A stretch of DNA of 29,833 bases from Peptococcaceae bacterium (GTDB lineage: Bacteria; Bacillota; DSM-521; Neomoorellales; Neomoorellaceae), in contig DOLC01000048.1 in the NCBI GenBank assembly GCA_003509545.1, positions 1 through 29,833 of the forward strand, written 5' to 3'. Each line of letters starts with the position of its first letter. Within the stretch, counting starts at the first letter, position 1. A program made the position numbers and the translations under genes. The notes under the pieces were generated by a model. That model worked only from the letters and a program-made list of their open reading frames with translations, searched no databases and was not told the origin of the DNA. Shown one piece after another: positions 16,137 through 22,319 of the stretch.

Positions 16137-16246
16137 CCTGACGTATCCCCGGGCTCCCCCGAAAATAACTAACCTGGGAATACGCTTTAGCTATTTTCCT
16201 TCTTCTGCTGGTGCCGCACAGGCGGCATGGGGGTGTTGAATCCGCC
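16137..16246 (-). repeat. Intergenic repeat copy 2 with hairpin, between priA and def
   Basis: Right after the priA stop the minus strand carries TGCCGCCTGTGCGGCA (stem TGCCGC/GCGGCA), then CCAGCAGAAGAAGGAAAAT. It ends with CCCGGGGATACGTCAGG (16137-16153), which runs into the def ribosome site. Blocks and order match copy 1 after prkC. No T-run follows the hairpin. Confidence 0.5.
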
Positions 16247-18478
16247 TCACCACATGGTAACCGGCCCCATCTCCTTTATCAGCCTGACACCAGCCGGCAT
16301 CCTGTAGCAGGCCAGGCCTTTATCCAGACCGCGCTTTATCTGCAGCCAGGAAGGGGCCTTAAGGGTGAGCTGCCAGCGATATTCGCCCTTTATCCTGGCG
16401 ATGGCCGCCGGAGCAGGGCCCAATACTTCTACGCCTGTTGCTTCCTCCTGGAGGACCCGGGCCAGGGCGTGGGCCGCACTGATGACTTCGCCCTCATAGG
16501 GCCCCATCAACCCCAGGCGGGCCAGCTTTACAAAGGGCGGGTAACGCAGGAAGCGGCGGGCGGCGATCTCGGTACGGTAAAATCCACCGTAATCCTGCCG
16601 GGCGGCAAAAACAATAGCCGGGTCTTGGGGATTGAAGGTTTGTATCACTACCTTCCCCGGCCTTGCTCGCCTCCCGGCCCGGCCGGCCACCTGCATGAGG
16701 AGCTGAAAGGTCCTCTCCCGGGCCCGAAAATCAGGGAAGAACAGGGATAGATCGGCGTTAACAACACCTACTAAGGTTACCCCTTCAAAGTCCATGCCCT
16801 TGGCAATGGTCTGGGTGCCGATGAGTATGTCGGCCTTGCCGCAGGCGAACTGATGGTAGATCTCCGCCCACCGGCGGGGGCTGCCGGTAGTGTCGCCGTC
16901 CGCCCGTAAGATGCGCGCCCCGGGAAAGCAGGCCCGCACCTCGGCCTCCACCCTCTGGGTCCCCATCCCCAGGAGGGCCAGGGAACCGCCGCAACGAGGA
17001 CAAACTTTCTGCCAGGGCCGTTCCAGGCCGCAGTAATGGCAGCGCAATCTGCCGTCAGCATGATAGGTCAAACCCACGGCGCACTGGTGGCACGCTGGGA
17101 CATAACCGCAAAAACGGCAGACCACATGGGGCGCATACCCGCGCCGGTTAAGGAAAAGTATGACCTGCTCCCCCCGTTCCAGGGCGGAGCTTATCTCCCG
17201 CTGCAGTTCCCTGCTGAAGTGGCCGCAATGCCCGCTACGGAACTCCTCCCGCATGTCAATGACGCTAATCCGGGGCGGAGCGCTACCCGCCACCCTCTCC
17301 TTTAACTCTACGAGCTTTAGCTGGCCGCGGCGGGCCAGGAAATAGGCTTCGGTGCTGGGCGTAGCCGTCCCGAAGACGACAACGGCCCTTTCCAGTTGTC
17401 CCCTCTTCAGGGCCACCTCCCGCGCATCGTAGCGAGGGGTGGCTTCGTGTTTGTAAGTAGTGGCATGCTCTTCATCGACAACGATCAGGCCCGGGTTTGC
17501 CATGGGGACAAAGAGGGCCGACCGTGTACCTACGACCACCATGGCCTCACCGCCGCGTATTTTAAACCAATTAGCCGTCCTTTCCCCGGGGGCCAGCTCG
17601 CCGTGGACGATCACCACCCGGTCCCCGAAGGCATGCCGCAGCCGCTCGGCCATCTGCGGTATCAAGGAGTGTTCGGGAACCAAAACGATGGCCCCGCGCT
17701 TCCGCTCCAAGGTGGCGGCAATGCTGCGGACATAAACTTCCGTCTTGCCGCTCCCCGTAATGCCGTGGAGTAAAAACCCTCCCCCTTCCCCCTCCAGGGC
17801 CGACGTTATCAGTTCCACGGCCGCCCTCTGGGCCGGGTTCAATACAATTGCGGGGCCGCCGGGCCCCTCATCCCCCACCCCGGCGAAGTCCCCAACCCCT
17901 CCGGGGAAGCCTCCTGCCGGCCCCTGATTTCTACCGGGGAAGGACCTCAGCCTCACTGCCAAACCCCGCTCTTCCAATTCCCGAAGGACAGGCATCAGCT
18001 CACCGGCCGGCCAGCGCCGGCGGAGTTGGCGCTCGCTTACCTCCCCGCGCCTCGCCAGATAAGCGGCCACCTCCACGGCCAGGGGAGAAATTAAGACCAG
18101 ACCTTCCCTTTCCCCTTCCCCGCCGCCCGTCCACCGCCACGAAATCCGCCGCCCCTTGACCAGGGGGGGCAGCACCAAAGGCAGGACTTCCCCCGGAAGG
18201 CATAAATAGTATTCGCTCATCCAAAATAATAATTCAATTAAAGAGGGAGGTAAAAACCCCTTATCGAGTACCTCCCGCACCGGTTTGAGATTTTCCCAAG
18301 ATGCTTCGCCCGGAAAGCCGGTAACTATCCCCTCGGCATTCCCCTTGCCAAGGGGGACCAGCACCCTCGCCCCAACACCTATTTCCGCCTGCAGCGACAA
18401 AGGTACTTCATAGGTGAGGGGCCTGGTAACCCACTGCAGGGCCGAGTTGATGAGTACATCTACCACCATCTTTGCCAA
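16247..18478 (-). CDS. priA: Primosomal protein N' (replication restart helicase)
   Basis: PriA is the 3'-to-5' superfamily 2 helicase that reloads the replisome at stalled forks. The 743-residue protein has the N-terminal 3'-DNA-binding domain, Walker A GITGSGKTEVY (239-249), DEEH (335-338), and the two zinc sites between the helicase lobes: CRFC, CHQC, CHYC and CPRC at 454-496. The C-terminal helicase motifs VVNADLSLFFPDF and QVAGRAGR follow. It starts with TTG at 18478, 8 nt after GGAGG; an ATG three codons in is too far from that site. A Gly/Pro-rich insertion (about 183-210) separates the winged-helix region from the helicase core. Confidence 0.97.
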   Translation of the reverse strand: MAKMVVDVLINSALQWVTRPLTYEVPLSLQAEIGVGARVLVPLGKGNAEGIVTGFPGEASWENLKPVREVLDKGFLPPSLIELLFWMSEYYLCLPGEVLPLVLPPLVKGRRISWRWTGGGEGEREGLVLISPLAVEVAAYLARRGEVSERQLRRRWPAGELMPVLRELEERGLAVRLRSFPGRNQGPAGGFPGGVGDFAGVGDEGPGGPAIVLNPAQRAAVELITSALEGEGGGFLLHGITGSGKTEVYVRSIAATLERKRGAIVLVPEHSLIPQMAERLRHAFGDRVVIVHGELAPGERTANWFKIRGGEAMVVVGTRSALFVPMANPGLIVVDEEHATTYKHEATPRYDAREVALKRGQLERAVVVFGTATPSTEAYFLARRGQLKLVELKERVAGSAPPRISVIDMREEFRSGHCGHFSRELQREISSALERGEQVILFLNRRGYAPHVVCRFCGYVPACHQCAVGLTYHADGRLRCHYCGLERPWQKVCPRCGGSLALLGMGTQRVEAEVRACFPGARILRADGDTTGSPRRWAEIYHQFACGKADILIGTQTIAKGMDFEGVTLVGVVNADLSLFFPDFRARERTFQLLMQVAGRAGRRARPGKVVIQTFNPQDPAIVFAARQDYGGFYRTEIAARRFLRYPPFVKLARLGLMGPYEGEVISAAHALARVLQEEATGVEVLGPAPAAIARIKGEYRWQLTLKAPSWLQIKRGLDKGLACYRMPAGVRLIKEMGPVTMW

Positions 18479-18513
18479 CTCGACCCCCTCCGGTTAGCCT
18501 AATCTTTGAAGTC

Positions 18514-18542
18514 ATTATAGCAAATTAAGGGGTAAAAGTGAA
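18514..18542 (-). promoter_or_regulatory. priA promoter (extended -10)
   Basis: On the minus strand TTCACT (18537-18542) and TATAAT (18514-18519) lie 17 bp apart, with TG one base before the -10. It sits 36 bp upstream of the priA start and probably drives priA-def-fmt-DUF116. Confidence 0.7.
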
Positions 18543-18550
18543 CCTAAACC

Positions 18551-18580
18551 TTGATCCGCCCCGGCCGGCAGTGGTATAAT
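18551..18580 (+). promoter_or_regulatory. tRNA-Thr promoter
   Basis: TTGATC at 18551-18556 and TATAAT at 18575-18580, spacing 18 bp, end 17 bp before the tRNA. It is divergent from the priA promoter. Confidence 0.75.
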
Positions 18581-18597
18581 GCCTTCGGAAAAGTTAT

Positions 18598-18672
18598 GCT
18601 GATGTAGCTCAGGGGTAGAGCAGCGCACTCGTAATGCGCAGGCCGTGGGTTCGAATCCCACCATCAGCTCCA
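18598..18672 (+). tRNA. tRNA-Thr (anticodon CGT)
   Basis: A full cloverleaf can be folded: acceptor GCTGATG/CATCAGC, D stem GCTC/GAGC, anticodon stem GCGCA/TGCGC with loop CTCGTAA (anticodon CGT, reads ACG), T stem GTGGG/CCCAC with loop TTCGAAT. CCA is encoded at 18670-18672. The gene marks the boundary between core genome and an accessory region that begins with a broken integrase, so it is a likely integration site; no second copy of its 3' end is in the window. Confidence 0.97.
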
Positions 18673-18678
18673 GGAAAG

Positions 18679-19098
18679 CTAGGCGCCGCAAGGGTTTGCG
18701 GCGTTTGCTTTTTTAAGGCGTTCTTCGGCCTGGCGGGCCTTGTACTGCTTTAGCAGTTCCATCACTGAAGTCGGGACGGATATCACCCTTATGGAGGCCT
18801 CGCTCTTCGGTTCCTTAGTGAACGTGCCTTTTCCAGGAAGGTACTGGCTGGACTGTCGGACTTCGGTGGTGCAGTTTTCAAAGTCCACATCCCGCCATTC
18901 CAAGCCCAAAAGTTCCCCCCGGCGAAGGCCAGTAGCTAGGGCAAGGACCACCAGGGCCTTATATTTCAGGGGTTCCTGCTCCAAGGCGGCGAGAAGCCGG
19001 GCGGTTTGCTGGTGATCGTACGCTTTGGGCTGCTTTCTTCTCGTCTTCGGCGGGTCGACCTTGCTTGCAGGGTTCACCGACAGAAGCGCCCATTTCAC
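18679..19098 (-). pseudogene. Tyrosine recombinase (phage-type integrase) fragment
   Basis: A 139-codon open frame holds the end of the core-binding domain (NPASKVDPP) and the first part of the catalytic domain, including the first active-site arginine in LATGLRRGELLGLEWRDVD. The rest of the catalytic domain (HxxR, the second His and the nucleophile Tyr) is missing, as is the N-terminal DNA-binding part. The last ten residues (KKANAANPCGA) are encoded by the T-run and hairpin of the tRNA-Thr terminator. The frame was therefore cut near 18715 and fused to host DNA. It is a non-functional relic of an element integrated beside the tRNA. Confidence 0.85.
18684..18714 (+). terminator. Terminator of tRNA-Thr
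   Basis: CGCCGCAA-GGGT-TTGCGGCG (18684-18703) is followed by TTTGCTTTTTT, 12 nt after the encoded CCA. It overlaps the last codons of the broken integrase frame on the other strand. Confidence 0.85.
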
Positions 19099-19414
19099 AA
19101 GGACTGGCCTAGGTAAGAGAAGGATTTACCGGGCATTGAAGCGTCTTGAAGAGAAGGGGTTGGTTCAAAAAAAGGGCAGCCAGTTCTTCCGGCTTTCTAA
19201 GGGAGGAGACAACGGTACTAACGATCCTAGCCAGGGTGTCAGGATAGAGGAACTCTATGCACTTCTACTCGAAAATTTTCAGATTGGCCTACGTGATGGA
19301 TATGATGGTTCGATGCCGCATGACGTAAACTTAGACGCAAAATTCTGGCAATTTCTGGTGAGCAAGCTAAGGAAAATTGCCCCACCATGTCGAACTAATA
19401 AGGGGTCTTCATAA
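19099..19414 (+). pseudogene. 5'-truncated winged-helix protein remnant
   Basis: From about 19103 a plus-strand frame encodes GLGKRRIYRALKRLEEKGLV, the recognition-helix region of a winged-helix DNA-binding domain, and continues to a stop at 19412. The rest of the product (EELYALLLENFQIGLRDG and so on) is not recognised. No start codon or ribosome site of its own is visible; upstream the same frame runs antisense through the integrase fragment. I read it as the 3' part of a gene whose start was lost at the junction with the integrase fragment. Its 3' end overlaps the stop of the convergent AbrB gene by a few bases. Confidence 0.5.
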
Positions 19415-19666
19415 CTCAATGTCGTGCTCCCTGGCAAACTCTTCTATTGTCCGGGTCCGTCCTTCCTGGTATTCTTTAATGGCCTGCTCAGCCAAAACAT
19501 CAAAGGGATTTAAAGCCCTGGCCAGCCGCACCTGTCTATTCTCGGGGTCGTATTTAAGAAACACAATGTCACCGCTCTCCACTCCCAAGGCCTCCCTTAT
19601 CCTCTTTGGTAGAGTGACCCGTCCTTTGTTGTCTATCTTTACTGCCACCTGTTTAGTGCTAGTCAC
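19409..19666 (-). CDS. AbrB/MazE/SpoVT-type DNA-binding protein
   Basis: The 85-residue protein has an N-terminal swapped-hairpin AbrB domain: VKIDNKGRVTLPKRIREALGV, then GDIVFLKYD (about 10-50). An acidic, helical C-terminal tail (LAEQAIKEYQEGRTRTIEEFAREHDIEL) is of the kind found in antitoxins that bind a RelE or PIN toxin. No toxin gene is adjacent, so it is an orphan antitoxin or a stand-alone regulator. The start is GTG, 8 nt after AGGGGG. A TATAAT (minus strand, near 19700) and a GGTA-N6-TACC palindrome at about 19720 lie upstream and could serve autoregulation. Confidence 0.85.
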   Translation of the reverse strand: MTSTKQVAVKIDNKGRVTLPKRIREALGVESGDIVFLKYDPENRQVRLARALNPFDVLAEQAIKEYQEGRTRTIEEFAREHDIEL

Positions 19667-19766
19667 CTTTCTAACCCCCTTGTGGGAAAATCCTACTAAC
19701 GATATTATAATTCACTCCCAGGTAAATATCTACCTTCCCTGCAGACTGGTGCATCCTGTCTTTTCT

Positions 19767-20009
19767 TAAACCCACCTTCCGCACCCTGTGAGCCATCCCG
19801 AAATAATTTTTATAGTGCCCCATGGGGCGTGGCCCCACAACGAAGTGATGAAAATCGGCGCGAGATTTGGTATGCTTTTCCGTGGGGCTGTAGCATTAAG
19901 GTCGGTACCCACTGGTGCCGAAGAGCCCGGGAGAGGAGTGTGACCTGGGCGCTGTTGCACAACGAAATGTTGCGGCCTACAAAGGCGAGCACGCGGAAGA
20001 GGTATAAGG
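19767..20009. other. Gene-free structured region, origin unclear
   Basis: These 243 bp between the AbrB gene and hepT contain several strong inverted repeats: TGGGGC-GTG-GCCCCA near 19823, CGGTACC-CACT-GGTGCCG (one wobble) near 19900, and GTTGCACAAC near 19953. The motif CACAACGAA(A/G)TG occurs twice, about 120 bp apart. Open frames exist on both strands but none resembles a protein I know, and their residue content looks like non-coding DNA. It may be a structured RNA or the end of a decayed mobile element (for example an omega-RNA-like right end). I cannot decide. Confidence 0.3.
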
Positions 20010-20444
20010 TTACCTACGAGAGCTTCTTTCCAGATAACCCACAATATAGTTACAGAACAACGTGAAGTCCTCAAGACGGCTTTCAAGAATTTCGTAAAGC
20101 TCCTCCGGGGTAACCTTGTTGTATTCATGAATTAACCGATTACGATAGCCGGCCATGCCGGAAATCTTCTGGGCAAAGCCCGCCGGCAGTATCTGTGCTT
20201 CCTTCAGTTTTTCAATTATAGAGCGATAATCCTGGGGTACGCCTAGGCCTGACTTTATAACGAGATGGCGGCCCAGGTCAAACAGGGCCTCCAAGGCCCG
20301 GCGCAACCTGTTCTCGGCTATATCTATAGCATCTTCATTTGTTAGAAATCGGTGTCGAGGTAGTTGCGCCCGCAGAGCCTTAAGCCTCTTAACCGCACTC
20401 TGAATTACCGCCAACCTTTCGGCTATTAGCGCTTCATTATACAA
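20010..20444 (-). CDS. hepT: HepT-family HEPN ribonuclease toxin
   Basis: HepT is a HEPN-fold RNase that forms a toxin-antitoxin pair with the MntA nucleotidyltransferase. The 144-residue helical protein (DUF86) has the active-site motif GYRNRLIHEY: Arg101, four residues, His106, with Tyr108, the residue that MntA AMPylates in studied homologues. I use the TTG at 20444, 8 nt after AAGGAGG. That site lies in the last mntA codons, and this start gives an 8 bp overlap with the mntA stop. Longer in-frame starts (ATG, GTG) lie deeper in mntA and lack a site. All key residues are present, so the module looks active. Confidence 0.9.
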   Translation of the reverse strand: MYNEALIAERLAVIQSAVKRLKALRAQLPRHRFLTNEDAIDIAENRLRRALEALFDLGRHLVIKSGLGVPQDYRSIIEKLKEAQILPAGFAQKISGMAGYRNRLIHEYNKVTPEELYEILESRLEDFTLFCNYIVGYLERSSRR

Positions 20445-20850
20445 AGCCGGAAGCCTCCTTGACGGCTTCATATAGTTCACGCCGTCCCTGCTCTAGATGG
20501 TATTGATAATCCATATATAACCCGGAAACCACGTACTCAAAATCGGTCCGGCGCTCAACATCTCTACAGTAGAGAACTTTACCTTTACTTATTACCTCAA
20601 AGGCCATAGGAAGGGGTACTACGTTTAAAAAGAGCAGGTCCACTTCCAGCGGAGCAAATATTTCTCCTAATTTGGGGTAAAGATGGGTATAAAGATCTAC
20701 TATGCCCTCCCTTGATGCCAGTAAAACCGCCAGGTCCACATCTTGAGCCCGTTCCGGCTCCTCAAGATAGGAACCAAATAGATAAACGGCTATTATCTGG
20801 GGAAACGAGGCAAATACTTTCTCAAGAGAATTAAGGGTTCTTATCTCCAT
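20437..20850 (-). CDS. mntA: MntA-family nucleotidyltransferase antitoxin
   Basis: MntA is a minimal nucleotidyltransferase that neutralises HepT by AMPylating its tyrosine. The 137-residue protein has LFGSYLEEPERAQDVDLAV, with Gly26-Ser27 and Asp37-x-Asp39, and a third carboxylate Asp71 in LEVDLLFL. The spacing between GS and DxD is nine residues, close to the family pattern GSx10DxD. The gene precedes hepT and overlaps it by 8 bp. A promoter and 60 bp upstream are shared almost exactly with the second, decayed mntA copy at 28998-29162. Confidence 0.9.
   Translation of the reverse strand: MEIRTLNSLEKVFASFPQIIAVYLFGSYLEEPERAQDVDLAVLLASREGIVDLYTHLYPKLGEIFAPLEVDLLFLNVVPLPMAFEVISKGKVLYCRDVERRTDFEYVVSGLYMDYQYHLEQGRRELYEAVKEASGFV
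20453..20496 (-). repeat. 44-bp repeat, copy 1 (mntA 3' end with hepT ribosome site)
   Basis: The 44 bp at the mntA 3' end recur at 26189-26232 with one mismatch. The segment encodes EQGRRELYEAVKEA and carries AAGGAGG, the ribosome site of hepT. Confidence 0.85.
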
Positions 20851-20906
20851 GCTTTACGCACCTGCCTGAGTGCTCATCTGCCCTCAAGTTCCAGTATACC
20901 ATGGGT
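20847..20906 (-). repeat. 60-bp repeat, copy 1 (mntA leader and -10 region)
   Basis: Sixty bases running from the mntA start codon to just past the -10 are 57/60 identical to 29159-29218. Homology stops at the ATG on one side and just upstream of the -10 on the other. Confidence 0.9.
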
Positions 20907-20921
20907 AAAAGCAAGGGCCAA
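20893..20921 (-). promoter_or_regulatory. mntA-hepT promoter
   Basis: On the minus strand TTGGCC (20916-20921) and TATACT (20893-20898), 17 bp apart, with TGG before the -10. It is 43 bp upstream of the mntA ATG. The second copy of the leader keeps the -10 but not the -35. Confidence 0.6.
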
Positions 20922-20933
20922 CAATAAGGGGAC

Positions 20934-20960
20934 TAAAGTCCTTGGGACCGGTGACGATAA
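20934..20960 (+). promoter_or_regulatory. Sigma-28 (SigD/FliA)-type promoter for csrA-flagellin
   Basis: TAAA at 20934-20937, a 15-nt spacer, then GACGATAA at 20953-20960. This differs by one base from the flagellar sigma consensus TAAA-N15-GCCGATAA. It faces csrA and the flagellin gene, exactly the targets expected of this sigma factor, and is divergent from the mntA promoter. Confidence 0.75.
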
Positions 20961-21021
20961 TATCCTGTGGAAGGGAATGCAGGGAGGCAAAATCCCTACC
21001 AGGGAGGGGAGGTGCGAGGAG

Positions 21022-21210
21022 GTGCTCGTAATAACCCGTAAGGAGGGCCAGTCCTTTGTTATAGGCGGCCGCATACGGGTGAAGATTTTGGAGGTAGACG
21101 GAAGCAGTGTGCGGGTCGGCATTGAGGCGCCCGGGGAGGTGCCCGTGAAGCGGGCGGAGCTCCTGGAGGGCCCGGCTCCTCCCTCCCAGGGTGCGGGTGA
21201 AGCGGGCTGA
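21022..21210 (+). CDS. csrA: Carbon storage regulator CsrA
   Basis: CsrA is a small RNA-binding dimer that represses translation by covering ribosome sites; in Bacillus it controls the flagellin mRNA and is sequestered by FliW. The 62-residue protein starts VLVITRKEGQSFVIGG and continues through VKILEVDGSSVRVGIEAPGE to PVKRAELLE, the complete CsrA fold, with a short proline/glycine-rich tail. I use the GTG at 21022 because it gives the canonical N-terminus; upstream codons in the same frame are not part of the family. The flagellin gene follows after a 146-nt leader. fliW is not in the window. Confidence 0.95.
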   Translation: MLVITRKEGQSFVIGGRIRVKILEVDGSSVRVGIEAPGEVPVKRAELLEGPAPPSQGAGEAG

Positions 21211-21258
21211 AGCCCGCCCAAAAGCTCCAACCAAAGGGGCCCCAAGACCAAACACACC

Positions 21259-21356
21259 ACAAGGAGGTGGATTTCGGCTTCCCGGCAGGCCAACACCTGC
21301 CTTCCGCTGGAAGCGGCGAGGGAAGCATAGGGCTTCCCAGGGAAGCCGGAGAAGGT
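21259..21356 (+). promoter_or_regulatory. Flagellin leader: CsrA-site candidate and alternative hairpins
   Basis: ACAAGGAGGT at 21259-21268 is close to the CsrA consensus ACARGGAUGU. Downstream, GGCTTCCC (21276-21283 and 21331-21338) and GGGAAGC(C) (21320-21326 and 21340-21347) alternate, so each copy can pair with either partner. Segment 4 abuts the ribosome site GGAGAAGG (21348-21355). Additional small hairpins (GGCAGG/CCTGCC, CCGCT/AGCGG) lie between. The layout could expose or hide the flagellin ribosome site and offers further GGA motifs for CsrA. This is structure by eye, not a computed fold. Confidence 0.6.
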
Positions 21357-22235
21357 ATGAGGATTAACCACAACATTTCGGCGCTAAATACCTATCGTCA
21401 GTTGTCGATCAACAACAGCTATATGGCCAAGTCGCTGGAGAAATTGTCCTCGGGCTTGAGGATCAACCGTGCTGGAGACGACGCTGCAGGGCTAGCCATT
21501 AGTGAGAAGATGCGGGGGCAAATCCGCGGCTTAGAAATGGCTTCAAGAAATGCTCAGGATGCCATTTCACTGATTCAAACTGCGGAAGGTGCCTTGAACG
21601 AAGTCCATAGCATCCTGCAGCGCATGCGAGAATTAGCGGTCCAGTCTGCTAACGATACGATGACCGACGATGATCGTGCAGAGTTGCAGAAGGAATTAAA
21701 CCAGTTGATTGACGAGATTGACCGTATAGCAGGTAACACCGAATTTAATACCAAGGTGCTCTTAGATGGTAGCTATGAAACAACGGGTCTTAAGTTTCAC
21801 ATTGGAGCCAACAAAGACCAAAGCATTGAACTGACAATCAAAAATATGGCAACAAACTCAATTGGATTAGAAGATGACATGGGACAATTGACGGCGATAC
21901 AAGACCTCAAGGATGATCAGCTTAGCGGTACAGGTGGGATCCAAACACAATCGGATGCGAATAACGCCATTGAGGTAATTGATGGTGCAATCAAAATGGT
22001 ATCAGCAGAACGTGCCAAGCTTGGTGCCTATCAAAACCGGTTGGAACACACCATCAATAACCTTGGCACGGCTGCCGAAAACCTCACCGCAGCCGAGTCC
22101 CGCATCCGCGACGTAGATATGGCCAAGGAGATGATGGAGTTCACCAAGCAGAGCATCCTCTCCCAGGCCGCCACGGCCATGCTCGCCCAGGCCAACATGA
22201 TGCCGCAAATGGTGCTGCAGCTTCTGGGCCGGTAA
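21357..22235 (+). CDS. hag: Flagellin
   Basis: This is the structural subunit of the flagellar filament, exported by the flagellar type III system. The 292-residue protein has the conserved N-terminal D0/D1 region (MRINHNISALNTYRQL, GLRINRAGDDAAGLAISEKM) and the C-terminal D1/D0 region (LGAYQNRLEHTINNL to MVLQLLGR). Only a short middle section lies between, so it is a compact flagellin. The start is the ATG at 21357, 5 nt after GGAG; the open frame upstream is leader. The middle part of the gene is visibly AT-richer than both ends. A terminator follows, then an MBL-fold gene and a fliB-type methylase that probably modifies this protein. Confidence 0.97.
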   Translation: MRINHNISALNTYRQLSINNSYMAKSLEKLSSGLRINRAGDDAAGLAISEKMRGQIRGLEMASRNAQDAISLIQTAEGALNEVHSILQRMRELAVQSANDTMTDDDRAELQKELNQLIDEIDRIAGNTEFNTKVLLDGSYETTGLKFHIGANKDQSIELTIKNMATNSIGLEDDMGQLTAIQDLKDDQLSGTGGIQTQSDANNAIEVIDGAIKMVSAERAKLGAYQNRLEHTINNLGTAAENLTAAESRIRDVDMAKEMMEFTKQSILSQAATAMLAQANMMPQMVLQLLGR

Positions 22236-22249
22236 GTCGGCAGGAGATC

Positions 22250-22282
22250 AGGGCGGGGGCCATCCTCCGCCCTTTACTTCTT
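22250..22282 (+). terminator. Terminator after flagellin gene
   Basis: AGGGCGG and CCGCCCT form a 7-bp stem (22250-22273) followed by TTACTTCTT, 15 nt after the flagellin stop. Confidence 0.75.
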
Positions 22283-22319
22283 GGCCTGAAGGTAGGGTTG
22301 TGAAAGGAGAGATTCTGGG

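Noticed and set aside
19800..20009. Group II intron end
   Set aside because: I looked for a domain V hairpin with its AGC triad and conserved GAAA-capped stem and for a maturase, and found neither.
19766..20128. 120-codon minus-strand frame and its plus-strand counterparts
   Set aside because: It begins inside hepT, has no conserved motif, and the DNA is dominated by hairpins; treated as non-coding.
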